From Candidatus Sumerlaeota bacterium (GTDB lineage: Bacteria > Sumerlaeota > Sumerlaeia > Sumerlaeales > Sumerlaeaceae), in NCBI GenBank assembly GCA_026398535.1, contig JAPLSQ010000007.1, forward strand, positions 1 through 34,782: DNA of 34,782 bases. The letters run 5' to 3'. The notes beneath the pieces are model-generated. The model ran no database searches. It worked only from the letters and a program-made list of their open reading frames with translations, and was not told the origin of the DNA. The translations under genes and the position numbers were made by a program. Of the stretch, positions 1 to 8,706 are shown piece by piece (within the stretch, counting starts at the first letter, position 1; each line of letters opens with the position of its first letter).

Positions 1-237
1 GATCATTTGAGCCATCCCGTTCTTGAATACCTGTCAAGACGGTTTGATGCTTACAGCCAGGATATGACGGTGGGCGAACCGCTGGACGAGATGCGCAACA
101 AGGGCGGCGCGAGCGGCGCCAATTATCTGTATGTGACGGATCATCAGAACTTTGGCTCTTGCCGGCATCGCCACGCTTGGTTAGTATTTCTCCACAGCTT
201 CGTTTATGATCACATGAATATAATCAAATTTTTTTAG
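1..237 (+). CDS. C-terminal end of an unrecognised protein (5' end outside window)
   Basis: The only frame open from the first base runs to a TAG at 235-237. The start lies upstream of the window. The residues up to about position 165 look protein-like (FDAYSQDM, then NKGGASGANYLYVTD), but I recognise no family. The last 20 or so codons are AT-rich and contain a perfect TATAAT at 219-224, so the true coding end could be earlier if a frameshift lies around 165. It ends 13 bases before the next gene's ATG. No function is proposed. Confidence 0.35.
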   Translation, partial: DHLSHPVLEYLSRRFDAYSQDMTVGEPLDEMRNKGGASGANYLYVTDHQNFGSCRHRHAWLVFLHSFVYDHMNIIKFF

Positions 238-250
238 AAAGGACTTGGGC

Positions 251-1294
251 ATGATCACGAGGTTTTGCATCTGCGCGTCCATCCTGGCATTGACCGCCGC
301 GCCGTCATGCGCGGCCGAGACAAGCGCTCCCCAGACGACGCCCGAGAAGAATGCGGTTCAGAAAATCAAAGTCGGTCTTGTGTTCGACGTCGGCGGATTG
401 GGTGACAAATCGTTCAATGACGCCGCTTACCTGGGATTAAAAAAGGCTGAAAAGGAACTCGGCATCGCCGGCGAGTACCGCGAACCGGGCGAAGGCGCGC
501 ATCGTGAATCCCATATGCGGAATTTCGCCAAGCGCGGCGCCGGCCTTATCATAGGCGTCGGATTCCTGTTTACCGACGAGATCAGGAACATCGCGGCCGA
601 CTTCCCGCTCAAGAAATTCGCGTGTGTCGACTACAGTGTGACGCCCGTCCAGAGCATTCCCGACAATCTTATCGCGCTGAAATTCCGTGAGGAGGAAGGC
701 TCGTTTCTCGTTGGCGCCATTGCCGCGCTGAAATCCAAGACGGGCAAGATCGGGTTCGTGGGCGGCGTGGAAAGCCCGATCATCAAGAAATTCGAGGCCG
801 GCTACACGCAGGGCGCAAAGCACGTCAGGCCCGATGCGCAGGTGAAAGCGGTCTATGCGGGAGTCAGCGACACGGCATTCAAGGATCCACAGAAGGGCAA
901 GGAACTTGCCATGAGCCTTTTTGACTCGGGCGTGGACATCATTTACCACGCGTCGGGATCAACGGGGTTGGGCGTCTTCAAAGCGGCGGAAGAGCGCAAG
1001 CAGATGGCCATTGGCGTGGACCGCGACCAGTCCGATGAGGCCGCGCCGGGCGTGGTGCTGACCAGCATGATCAAAAGAACGGATCAGGCTGTTTTCGACA
1101 CGATAAAGGAGACCGCTGAGGGGCAATTCCACGGCGGCGTTCACAGCCTGGGGCTCAAGGAAGGCGCGGTCGGGTATGTCTATAATGATAAGAACAAGGA
1201 AATGATCGGATCGGACATACGCGCGAAGGTTGAGGAGCTGAAAAGCAAGATCATCAGCGGCGAGATCAAGGTTTCGCAATCGCCGGACAAATAA
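251..1294 (+). CDS. BMP family (Med/PnrA-like) substrate-binding lipoprotein-like protein of an ABC transporter
   Basis: This is a periplasmic solute-binding protein of the basic membrane protein family. Characterised members capture purine nucleosides for an ABC importer. A signal peptide (about residues 1-22) ends in a weak lipobox-like APSC. It is followed by the family opening KIKVGLVFDVGGLGDKSFND and, further on, GFVGGVESPIIKKFEAGY and the GVDRDQSD region. The length of 347 residues is normal. I chose ATG 251 because AGAAAGGA (236-243) lies 7 bases upstream. A TTG six bases earlier is less likely. A perfect TATAAT at 219-224 may be the -10 box, but I see no good -35. No permease or ATPase gene is adjacent, so its partners must be elsewhere. 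Purine nucleoside is a family-based guess. Confidence 0.88.
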   Translation: MITRFCICASILALTAAPSCAAETSAPQTTPEKNAVQKIKVGLVFDVGGLGDKSFNDAAYLGLKKAEKELGIAGEYREPGEGAHRESHMRNFAKRGAGLIIGVGFLFTDEIRNIAADFPLKKFACVDYSVTPVQSIPDNLIALKFREEEGSFLVGAIAALKSKTGKIGFVGGVESPIIKKFEAGYTQGAKHVRPDAQVKAVYAGVSDTAFKDPQKGKELAMSLFDSGVDIIYHASGSTGLGVFKAAEERKQMAIGVDRDQSDEAAPGVVLTSMIKRTDQAVFDTIKETAEGQFHGGVHSLGLKEGAVGYVYNDKNKEMIGSDIRAKVEELKSKIISGEIKVSQSPDK

Positions 1295-1397
1295 TCGCAG
1301 GCAACGGAATTCATACGACATCATGTGGAACGCACACCGGACTGATCCGGCCAATGACACGGCTACAGTTTGTTTTTGAGAGGTTCCATGATAGGTG

Positions 1398-3083
1398 ATG
1401 TTACGCTCGGCGCTCATCGTCTTCTTCTCGTTCCTGGCGCTTTATTTGGCGACGGCGGGCGGGCATCTTTATTCGCCTGACGAGGAAATCATGTTTCGCG
1501 TGACGGAGTCGCTGGCCGTGCGCGGTTCATTGGCCATCGAGCCGATCACGGACGCGGGGGGAGGAACCTTTGCCACGCGCCGCGGACGCAACGGCGGCGA
1601 ATATGCCCAATACGGGATATTGAATTCATTGTTGGCAGTTCCTCTCTATTACGCGGGAGAGATGGCCGCGCGATTTGTGCCGGGAAGGACGGCCGCGCGC
1701 GCACTCGATTTTGAAACCGTGAATTACCTGCCCGCGCGGCTTGAATTTGAAAATCCCGATGCCGCATTAAAATCTTATCCGCCAGAGATCGCGAACGCGC
1801 GGGGCGCCGCGCTTGTCAAACGGTTTGCCGTCTCGTTCTTTGGCGCCTTTGTGGCGGCCGCCACCTGCGCGTTGCTGTGGAGGTTTATCTTTGTTCTTTA
1901 TCGCGCGCGTTTGGCGGAGGAATCGAAAAAGGACGCCGCGCGGATTGCGGCTCTTGCCGTCATCGCCTATGGCGCGGGCACGATGGCCTGGCCCCATGCC
2001 CGGACATTTTTTTCCGAGCCGCTTGCCGCGTTCTTCGTGCTGCTTGCCTTTCACTGGCTCAACCGCGCATTCACGCCGTCCGCAACCGCTCCCCGCACGC
2101 GGCCCGGGCTGGTGTTCGCCAGCGGCGCCGCATTTGCCCTGGCGCTGGCCGCAAGGCTCGACTCCCTGTTCGTGTTGCCAGCACTGGCGCTCTTTTTCGC
2201 ACTGCGTTATGTTGAAATCCGAACCGGCGATTTGCGCACGGCGCTGGACGCTCCCTTGCGCAAAACAGCCGTTTGCCTTATGACGCCCCCGCTGCGAATC
2301 ATCGCCGCGGCGCTTCTGTTCGCGCTGCCCCTGGTTATCTTTTTCGTGTTCCAGTTGATTATGAATTACCTGATGTATGGCGCCTTTTTGTCGAGCGCTT
2401 ATGCCGATCAACCCGAAGGGATTCAATTTACGACCCCGCTTCTGGCCGGCTTGTATGGTTTCCTTTTCAGCGCGGGCAAGAGCGCGCTGTTATTTTCGCC
2501 CGTAATTGTGCTTGGCCTGTTGGGATTCAAGCGCTTCTGGCGGCGCGATCCGGCTCTGGCTGTGTCGTCGGTCGCGGCCATCCTGCTCATTGTTCTGCCG
2601 CACTCGATGTGGCAGAACTGGTCCGGCGGCTGGTGCTGGGGTCCGCGCCACATCTTCATGGCGCATATGTTTGCGGTCCTGCCGGTCGCGGGTTTTGTGG
2701 AAGATTTTATCCGCGCGCGCCGCGCCGGTTACGCGCTGATCGTTGCGGTGGCGGCGGGGGTGCAGCTCTATGGGTGTTCGCAAAACTTCATCGATTTTTA
2801 TTATCTCTACTATCAAACCCCGTGGAAGGCGCCCCAAGCCGCCGCGCTTTATTCGCCCCAGGATGCCGTGACGCGCGTCACGCGAATCGGGCAGATGACT
2901 CCGCAGGACAACTGGAGCCCCATCAGCATATTCCAGCTTACGGCACCCATCAATGACAGCGTCTATGTGCCGCAGAATACTCAGTGGCCCCGCTATGCCG
3001 AGATGTGGAAGCTGGGCTATCGTGACAACCTGTGGCTGCGCCTTCTGGCGCGCGCGCACGACGATGAACCGGGCGTAAAATAG
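1398..3083 (+). CDS. Polytopic GT-C-like glycosyltransferase (PMT/ArnT-type family 39 relative)
   Basis: This is a 561-residue integral membrane protein with about 10 hydrophobic segments. Just after the first membrane helix it carries the acidic pair SPDEEIMF (D28, E29), where GT-C enzymes such as PMT and ArnT place their catalytic Asp in the first extracytoplasmic loop. A conserved-looking block GEYAQYGILNSLLAVPLYY follows. Near residues 395-425 is a WQNWSGGWCWGPRHIF segment typical of uncharacterised bacterial GT39-like proteins. The likely role is transfer of a sugar from a lipid-phosphate donor on the outer face of the inner membrane; donor and acceptor are unknown. ATG 1398 and GTG 1395 are adjacent candidates. 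The nearest GAGAGG (1380-1385 region) is 12 or more bases away, so the start is not certain. Confidence 0.7.
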   Translation: MLRSALIVFFSFLALYLATAGGHLYSPDEEIMFRVTESLAVRGSLAIEPITDAGGGTFATRRGRNGGEYAQYGILNSLLAVPLYYAGEMAARFVPGRTAARALDFETVNYLPARLEFENPDAALKSYPPEIANARGAALVKRFAVSFFGAFVAAATCALLWRFIFVLYRARLAEESKKDAARIAALAVIAYGAGTMAWPHARTFFSEPLAAFFVLLAFHWLNRAFTPSATAPRTRPGLVFASGAAFALALAARLDSLFVLPALALFFALRYVEIRTGDLRTALDAPLRKTAVCLMTPPLRIIAAALLFALPLVIFFVFQLIMNYLMYGAFLSSAYADQPEGIQFTTPLLAGLYGFLFSAGKSALLFSPVIVLGLLGFKRFWRRDPALAVSSVAAILLIVLPHSMWQNWSGGWCWGPRHIFMAHMFAVLPVAGFVEDFIRARRAGYALIVAVAAGVQLYGCSQNFIDFYYLYYQTPWKAPQAAALYSPQDAVTRVTRIGQMTPQDNWSPISIFQLTAPINDSVYVPQNTQWPRYAEMWKLGYRDNLWLRLLARAHDDEPGVK

Positions 3084-3094
3084 CTGGGGAGGAA

Positions 3095-3171
3095 TGGCGC
3101 GCCCGACAGGATTCGAACCTGCGGCCTTTGCCTCCGGAGGGCAACGCTCTATCCAGCTGAGCTACGGGCGC
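3095..3171 (-). tRNA. tRNA-Arg (anticodon CCG)
   Basis: Read on the minus strand this is a complete 77-nt cloverleaf. The acceptor stem is GCGCCCG/CGGGCGC, the D arm is GCTC...GAGC, and the anticodon stem is TTGCC/GGCAA around loop CTCCGGA, giving anticodon CCG for codon CGG. The T arm has a TTCGAAT loop and GCAGG/CCTGT stem. The discriminator base is G, with a genomically encoded CCA (3095-3097). It lies 11 bases past the stop of the upstream plus-strand membrane protein gene and is transcribed towards it. Confidence 0.97.
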
Positions 3172-3256
3172 GCGCGCAAAAACACCTGAAACTACAAGCC
3201 ACGGCCAATGTATTCATTCGGTCCGCCCGGTCTGACCCGTCCGGCAGCTCCCACCT

Positions 3257-6200
3257 TCATTGTCCAAGGGGAATGACGTAGTTGTTAATTTTCTGGTTTT
3301 CGCTGAGAAAGAAGGAGGGCAGGGCAAACCACGAGCTGGGTGTGTTGTTGTTTTGATAAAGCAACTGGTAGGCGCCCCGCTGGAGATTGTTGAACTGGAA
3401 AAGGCCGTTTTGGTCGGTGATCGCCGTGCGGATGAGCGCGTTGTAGATGGATTGGGGCAGGCGGATGCCGTCGATGATGGGCAGAAGCTGGAGCGCGATG
3501 CCCGGCACGCCGCTCAAACCCTGTGATAGCGCGGCGGTTCCGCGCACGGCGCCCGGCGACAGGGGCGCTGTCAGATAATTCCGTCCTCGGTCGAGGAAGA
3601 GTTGCTGCCACAGCGAAAAAGGCGCGGTTGCGGCCCAGCCGGTCGACCACAGGAAATAAGGCCCCGGCGGCACGGCCTTGATCAGGAAATTCTGCGCCGA
3701 GATCGGGGAGTCATAATGGACATCCTCAAGGACGTTGGAATATTCGTCGAAAGGATGAATGCGAACGGAGCCTGATCGGACTCCGCCGCTTTCCGATGCG
3801 GTGATCATGCCGTCAAGATCGGCGCTGGTTTCGAGCATGAAGTCCGCCACGGCGGGATCGTCGGGCTGGATCACCTTGTGCTGGAAGGTGTAGACTTTCC
3901 TGTCGTTGATGTATCCTTCGGCCACAACGGGCCAGCGGCCGGGTTTGACACCTTGGAGGATGAAATTGCCAGCGGCGTCGCTCCATGTCATTTTGCCAGG
4001 GATTTGTCCGCTCACGCGGACCTCGACCGATTGCACCGGGTCGCCGGATTCATCCGTCACGGTTCCCTGCACGGTCCCGCCCGCTTCAAGGACCACCTGG
4101 CCTATGTCGGTGGCTTTTTTCTGCAGAACACTGATGTTGCCCAACTGAAGCGGCACGTAATTGGGGTGCTCCATTTCGATCTGGTAGATGCCCGTGCCCA
4201 TGGATGCGGCCCGGAAGCGCCCGGAATAGTCGGTTCGCGCGGTTGCCATGGGCTGGCGGCTCTTGCCGCCGTATTCATAGATCTTGACGATGACATCGTT
4301 CACGGGACGCCGGGTGGCCGACGACACGACGGTTCCCATCACACCGCCGGCCGTGCGCAGCCGGATGTTTGGCAGGACGGTGCGTTTTCCGGGTCCCACG
4401 AAGATGGAATCGGATTGGGAATCCTCGTATCCGCCGGATGTCACGCGCATCGTGTAGACCCCGCGGGGCACATTGGCAAACCTGTAGAATCCGCGCGCGC
4501 TTGAGCAATTGCGCGAAAGGTTGAATTTGAAGTCCTGTGTGGGCTGTGTGTCGTTGTGCGAGTTGAGCGTCACCGTAAAATTGTCCACGCGCTTGTGCGC
4601 GGAGTCCACCACAAGACCGGAGGCGTAATTTGCGACGTCGCAGTCGATGTCAGCCGACGTGCTGGGGGATTGCATCGAAGATTCGGCGAAAACATAATTC
4701 TGTTCACCGTCGGGCCCGGGCAGTTTGAACGATGCCTCGAGATGGAATTTGCCCTTGCCGAGGTTTGTCAGCGTGTACTCGCCATTTTTATTGGTGATGG
4801 CTTCATCATTGCCGGATGAGCCCTGCAGCGGGCGGGCTTTCACCCGGGCGCTGGCAATGGGATAGCCGTCGAGGCTGGTCACGCGCCCGGAAATCCTGCA
4901 GCCGAAATCAAGCTGGAAGTTCACGCCGTCAAAGGAGCGTCCGGTTTTCAAGGCGAGATCGCGCGATTCCTCCACATAACCTGAACGCGACACCTTGATC
5001 TGGCCGGTTCCCGGCGTGCAGTTCGGGATAAGATAGGAGCCGTTGGCCGCTGCATAGACTTTGATTGGGGCCGCTGTGGGATCGCCCGGGAAGGCATACG
5101 TGGTGAATGCCACTTCCGCGCCTGGAATGGGCAGGTCTTTCAGGTCGGTGATCTTGCCCGACACGGGGCAACCCGCTTGAAGCGTGATTTGTGTGTTTAC
5201 GGCTGGCTGTTGCGCTGTCAGGGTGATCAGAGAGCTTCGCGTCTTTGCGCAGCCCGGCTTGGCGGCGCTGGCGTAGAGTTGCAGGCGCTCGCCCGCCTCG
5301 ATGCCGGTGATTTTGAAATAGCCGCTCTCGTCGGTTGTTGAATTCCAATCTTTTACGTTCACGCTGCGCGGCACGGCAGACGCAAGGTAAAGCTGGACGA
5401 CGCATCCGATGACGCTTCGCCCGGCGGGATCGATGACAAATCCTTCCACGCTGCCTCCATGGTCCAATTGGAGCACAATGTCATTTTTGCGTTCTCCCGG
5501 TTGAAGGGTAAACGTCTGGGCGGAGGCGCCGGACGATGTCCGCATAAATCCTTGTGCTGACGCCTGCGCCACATGAAGACCAGCGGGGAGTTTGTTGAAA
5601 TCGAAACGCCCATGATTTCCTGAGACCGTTTTGAACGAGCGGCTTTTGATTTGGCCGGGGCCATAGGAAGCCTGTATGGCGACTTCGGCGCCCTCGATGT
5701 ACGTGTTGGTTTCCACGTCGAGCACCCGCCCGCCCGCCACCGTGGCTTCATAAACCTCAAGCACGATGTCCTTTGTGGCGCTGCCTTTTGAGCAGCCAAT
5801 GCCGGTTTTGGGTTCACAGACAAGGCTGGCGGAATCCGCGGTGAGTTTGTAGGCGCCGTAAGGCAGGCGGGCGAATTTGTATCGTCCGTTGCCGTCGGAC
5901 TTGGTCTGCGCGGTGAATGTGGTCTCTTTGATGACGGTTTCGGCGCAAACGACAACTGAAACGGGCGTTGTCGGCCGGTCGATCATTTCGGTTCGCCCCT
6001 CAATGCCTCCGCCGCGTGTCAGCGTGCACGCGACCTGCAAACTGCCCGACGGCGCCAGCGGGAACATGCCCGGAGCATAGTCGGGGTGATCGGCCTCCAA
6101 GTCGTAAAAGCCGTCGTTGAAGAGTTTCGTGAAACTGAAATGCCCCTTGGCGTCGGCGGTGACATTGAATTGATCTTTCGCGAATGTCTCGGCGGGCGCC

Positions 6201-7114
6201 CCGAACGGCTTGTAGCGCGTCAGGCGGATGGTTGAGGTTCCCACGGGATTGCCGTCCTCGTCGATGACGGTCCCCGCGATGCGTCCCGTTTTTTTCAGAA
6301 CGATGGCAAGTTGTTCGCCCGTCTTGTCGGGGTTAACATTGATTTTCCGGGTTTCGGTCTCATAACCGCTTCGGCTGAACTCGAACAGATTTTCGCCTGT
6401 CGAGACGCCCGTGAGCGCGAAGGTTCCGTCCTTGTCCGTCTGGACGGTCTTGTAGCTTGCGTTGTCGAGGAAAATGTTCCCGCCCGCGCGCAGTTGTTCC
6501 ATCTGGCGGCGGTGGGCGCTGGCGCGCGCGCCGGTGATGGGCTTGTTTTCCTCGTCGGTGATAAGCCCTTTGATCGTGGCGCCGAGGGGAAGCTGGAAGT
6601 TGAGCTCAACCGCCTGGTCATCGGTGGTGAACGTGAATCCGGGGCGGACGAGTGTGGAATATTGAGGATGCGCGGCAAGGATGTCATATGATCCCGCCGA
6701 TATGCCGGTCACCTGGTAATGGCCGCTCTCGTCGGTCGAGGCCGTCTTGTCTGGCAAGCCATTGGCGCCGCGGACAGTGACGCGGGCATCCTTGACGGGC
6801 GCTCTAATTTCGTTGTTCACATTGCCTGAGAGGGTGCATGAGGACATGGTCTCTGCGGAGGGCTTCAAGTCATTGCCGTTATGTGATTTATGAGAGGACT
6901 TGGCCGGATTGAGGACGAGTGAGGACACGCTGCCGGACAGGCGCGACAACGCCGATCGGCCGCGCGCGAGGATGTGCACGACTGTCCCGCGGAAACCAGC
7001 GTTTCCGGGCAGATCGCTGTTGACCGACCACACGGCGATCCCGATCAGCGCGGCCAGCAATATCACCACGCCGATGATTCGGCCATAGTACCGGTTCATG
7101 CTAAGTAAAGCCAT
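3257..7114 (-). CDS. Giant membrane-anchored protein of tandem CarboxypepD_reg-like (transthyretin-fold) repeats
   Basis: This 1285-residue protein has one N-terminal membrane helix (about residues 11-30) after a short positive segment, so the rest is probably outside the cytoplasm. From about residue 90 to the end it is a string of roughly 13 beta-rich units of 80-100 residues. Each opens with a pattern such as SGNVNNEIRAPVKDARVTV, IKGLITDEENKPITGARA or VQGTVTDESGDPVQSVEVRV. Each continues through T-D-x-x-G-x-[FY] and L/I-x-x-G-x-Y, the hallmark of carboxypeptidase regulatory-like and SdrD B-like domains. No catalytic domain or sorting signal is visible. The family commonly acts as structural stalks or binding modules on surface proteins; the exact role is unknown. 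No strong ribosome-binding site precedes ATG 7114. A second in-frame ATG lies at 7099. Confidence 0.85.
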   Translation of the reverse strand: MALLSMNRYYGRIIGVVILLAALIGIAVWSVNSDLPGNAGFRGTVVHILARGRSALSRLSGSVSSLVLNPAKSSHKSHNGNDLKPSAETMSSCTLSGNVNNEIRAPVKDARVTVRGANGLPDKTASTDESGHYQVTGISAGSYDILAAHPQYSTLVRPGFTFTTDDQAVELNFQLPLGATIKGLITDEENKPITGARASAHRRQMEQLRAGGNIFLDNASYKTVQTDKDGTFALTGVSTGENLFEFSRSGYETETRKINVNPDKTGEQLAIVLKKTGRIAGTVIDEDGNPVGTSTIRLTRYKPFGAPAETFAKDQFNVTADAKGHFSFTKLFNDGFYDLEADHPDYAPGMFPLAPSGSLQVACTLTRGGGIEGRTEMIDRPTTPVSVVVCAETVIKETTFTAQTKSDGNGRYKFARLPYGAYKLTADSASLVCEPKTGIGCSKGSATKDIVLEVYEATVAGGRVLDVETNTYIEGAEVAIQASYGPGQIKSRSFKTVSGNHGRFDFNKLPAGLHVAQASAQGFMRTSSGASAQTFTLQPGERKNDIVLQLDHGGSVEGFVIDPAGRSVIGCVVQLYLASAVPRSVNVKDWNSTTDESGYFKITGIEAGERLQLYASAAKPGCAKTRSSLITLTAQQPAVNTQITLQAGCPVSGKITDLKDLPIPGAEVAFTTYAFPGDPTAAPIKVYAAANGSYLIPNCTPGTGQIKVSRSGYVEESRDLALKTGRSFDGVNFQLDFGCRISGRVTSLDGYPIASARVKARPLQGSSGNDEAITNKNGEYTLTNLGKGKFHLEASFKLPGPDGEQNYVFAESSMQSPSTSADIDCDVANYASGLVVDSAHKRVDNFTVTLNSHNDTQPTQDFKFNLSRNCSSARGFYRFANVPRGVYTMRVTSGGYEDSQSDSIFVGPGKRTVLPNIRLRTAGGVMGTVVSSATRRPVNDVIVKIYEYGGKSRQPMATARTDYSGRFRAASMGTGIYQIEMEHPNYVPLQLGNISVLQKKATDIGQVVLEAGGTVQGTVTDESGDPVQSVEVRVSGQIPGKMTWSDAAGNFILQGVKPGRWPVVAEGYINDRKVYTFQHKVIQPDDPAVADFMLETSADLDGMITASESGGVRSGSVRIHPFDEYSNVLEDVHYDSPISAQNFLIKAVPPGPYFLWSTGWAATAPFSLWQQLFLDRGRNYLTAPLSPGAVRGTAALSQGLSGVPGIALQLLPIIDGIRLPQSIYNALIRTAITDQNGLFQFNNLQRGAYQLLYQNNNTPSSWFALPSFFLSENQKINNYVIPLGQ

Positions 7115-7242
7115 ACCATTTCAAAGCAACTTCAATCAAAACGATCGAGGCTGTTTTGTATGCCCAGTGATAAAAGCGGCGGGACCGCGCGGACAATCCA
7201 GCCGCTGAACATGCGGTAGAAGAACCGCGGATGATGGAACTG

Positions 7243-7380
7243 TTATGCTTCCAGCACGACGCTGTAGCGGGCTTGGTTTTTCCGCACGCGGGCGATGACT
7301 TCGTTGATGTGAAGGGCGGCGTATGCTTTGATTTGTACGGGGTCTTGTTCTGGGTAAAAATAGTGGCAATGACTTTTTGA
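7243..7380 (-). pseudogene. C-terminal remnant of a zinc-type (MDR) alcohol dehydrogenase
   Basis: The minus strand, in frame with the TAA at 7243-7245, reads KAYAALHINEVIARVRKN followed by QARYSVVLEA and stop. This matches the C-terminal end of medium-chain alcohol dehydrogenases, where an INEV-x-x-R-V-R-x-N-x-x-R-Y-x-V-V-L pattern follows the last strand. The recognisable part begins near 7353. A TAG lies just upstream at 7381-7383, and there is no start codon or Rossmann domain, so only about 35 codons survive. The same frame stays open past the TAA to a TGA at 7136-7138 with protein-like, GC3-rich codons (HHPRFFYRMFSGWIV), which I cannot assign. The rest of the 332-bp gap holds nothing else I can support. 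Confidence 0.5.
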
Positions 7381-7446
7381 CTACAATGCGCACGGTGCGT
7401 CTTTTGTAAACATGTTTGTCATCACAGAAAGCAATGGACTGGTTGA

Positions 7447-8646
7447 ATGAAGTCGAGCCTGACATGGCTGATCTTTATCGTTACGCTGACGCTTCTGACG
7501 ACGGGGGTGGTCATGGTTTACAGTTCAAGCGCCGCGAGCGCGGCCCGCGAGGCCATGCGCGATGATCAGCGAAGCAGCGCGTTGGCGCCCCGCGCCAATG
7601 ACGCGACGCTCGACATGTCTGCCCACAGTTTCTACTACCTGAAACGTCAGGTCGTCTGGGTGGTTCTTTCGATCATTGCCATGCTGACGGTTTACCATTT
7701 TATTGATTATGAGCGCTATCGCATGCTGGCCACACCGTTGCTGCTGACCGCCATCGTGGCGCTCGCGCTTGTTTTTGTTCCCGGCATAGGCATCGCGCAC
7801 AAGGGTTCGCACAGATGGATCGGTTTTGGCGGCGTGCAGATACAGCCCTCGGAGTTCGCGAAGCTCGCGATGGTTCTTTACATGGCCAAGAAACTCGCGG
7901 AAAAGCAGGATGTGATAAGAAGCTTCTGGCGCGGTTTCATTCCCATGCTCCTTGTGCTGTGTATTGTGGCGGGGCTTATCGTCATCGAGCCTGATCTTGG
8001 CGCTTCGGTGGTCATCGGCCTGATCTGTTTCACCATGTTTTTCGTCGCGGGCATGCGCCGCATCCATCTTGCCACCCTTGGCATTCTGGCGGCGCTGGCC
8101 GTTGTCGCCGCCGTGATTGCCGAACCTTACCGGGTGGCGCGCGTGTTTTCGTATCTTGATCCGGAAGCGGACATCCACGGCAAGGGGTGGCAGCTTTACC
8201 AGTCGCTTGTCGCGGTTGGCAGCGGCGGTGTCGTGGGATTGGGTTTGGGGCGGGGGCCGCAAAAATATCTTTTTCTGAGCGAGGCTCACACCGATTTCAT
8301 CTTTTCGGTGATCTGTGAGGAAATGGGGCTGATCGGCGCCGTCATTATCATGACATTCTATGTGGCATTTATCATACTGGGTATTTGCGTGGCGTACAAT
8401 TCATCCGACATGTACTCCTCGTTGCTGGCGACGGGCGTCATCTCAATGATCGGCATCCCCGCGTTCATCAACGTCGCCGTTGTCACGGGGCTTGTTCCCA
8501 CGAAAGGTCTGACCCTTCCGCTGATCAGCTACGGCGGCAGCTCCCTGTTTTCCAACATGCTTGCCATCGGGATTTTGATGAATATGTCGCGCAATGTGGA
8601 GATCGCCAACAGTCCCAGCCGGCGGCCCAGGCACGCGCATGGATGA
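7447..8646 (+). CDS. ftsW: FtsW/RodA/SpoVE (SEDS) peptidoglycan glycosyltransferase, FtsW-like
   Basis: This SEDS-family integral membrane enzyme polymerises lipid II into glycan strands at the division site with a class B PBP partner. Its 399 residues and about 10 membrane helices are normal. Signature blocks are GSHRWIGFGGVQIQPSEFAK, then GLGRGPQKYLFLSEAHTDFI, which carries the catalytic-type Asp at residue 283, and PTKGLTLPLISYGGSS near the end. The KGLTLPLISYGGSS form favours FtsW over RodA. The first extracytoplasmic loop (about residues 25-60) is longer and more charged than usual. No mur, mraY, ftsQ or PBP genes flank it, so it lies outside a dcw cluster. The ribosome-binding site before ATG 7447 is weak (GGA at 7436-7438). 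nuoD follows after 60 bases. Confidence 0.9.
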   Translation: MKSSLTWLIFIVTLTLLTTGVVMVYSSSAASAAREAMRDDQRSSALAPRANDATLDMSAHSFYYLKRQVVWVVLSIIAMLTVYHFIDYERYRMLATPLLLTAIVALALVFVPGIGIAHKGSHRWIGFGGVQIQPSEFAKLAMVLYMAKKLAEKQDVIRSFWRGFIPMLLVLCIVAGLIVIEPDLGASVVIGLICFTMFFVAGMRRIHLATLGILAALAVVAAVIAEPYRVARVFSYLDPEADIHGKGWQLYQSLVAVGSGGVVGLGLGRGPQKYLFLSEAHTDFIFSVICEEMGLIGAVIIMTFYVAFIILGICVAYNSSDMYSSLLATGVISMIGIPAFINVAVVTGLVPTKGLTLPLISYGGSSLFSNMLAIGILMNMSRNVEIANSPSRRPRHAHG

Positions 8647-8706
8647 CAAAGGGTCGCGCGCGCCTTGTTTTAGTTCAAACAGATTTGCTGCCGCCTGGAG
8701 GAGGAT

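Noticed and set aside
437..949. Minus-strand frame inside the BMP-family gene
   Set aside because: It is an antisense shadow; the plus strand carries the complete family signature.
1337..1350. CCGGACTGATCCGG hairpin after the BMP-family gene as a terminator
   Set aside because: The stem is only five base pairs and no T-run follows; support is too weak to list.
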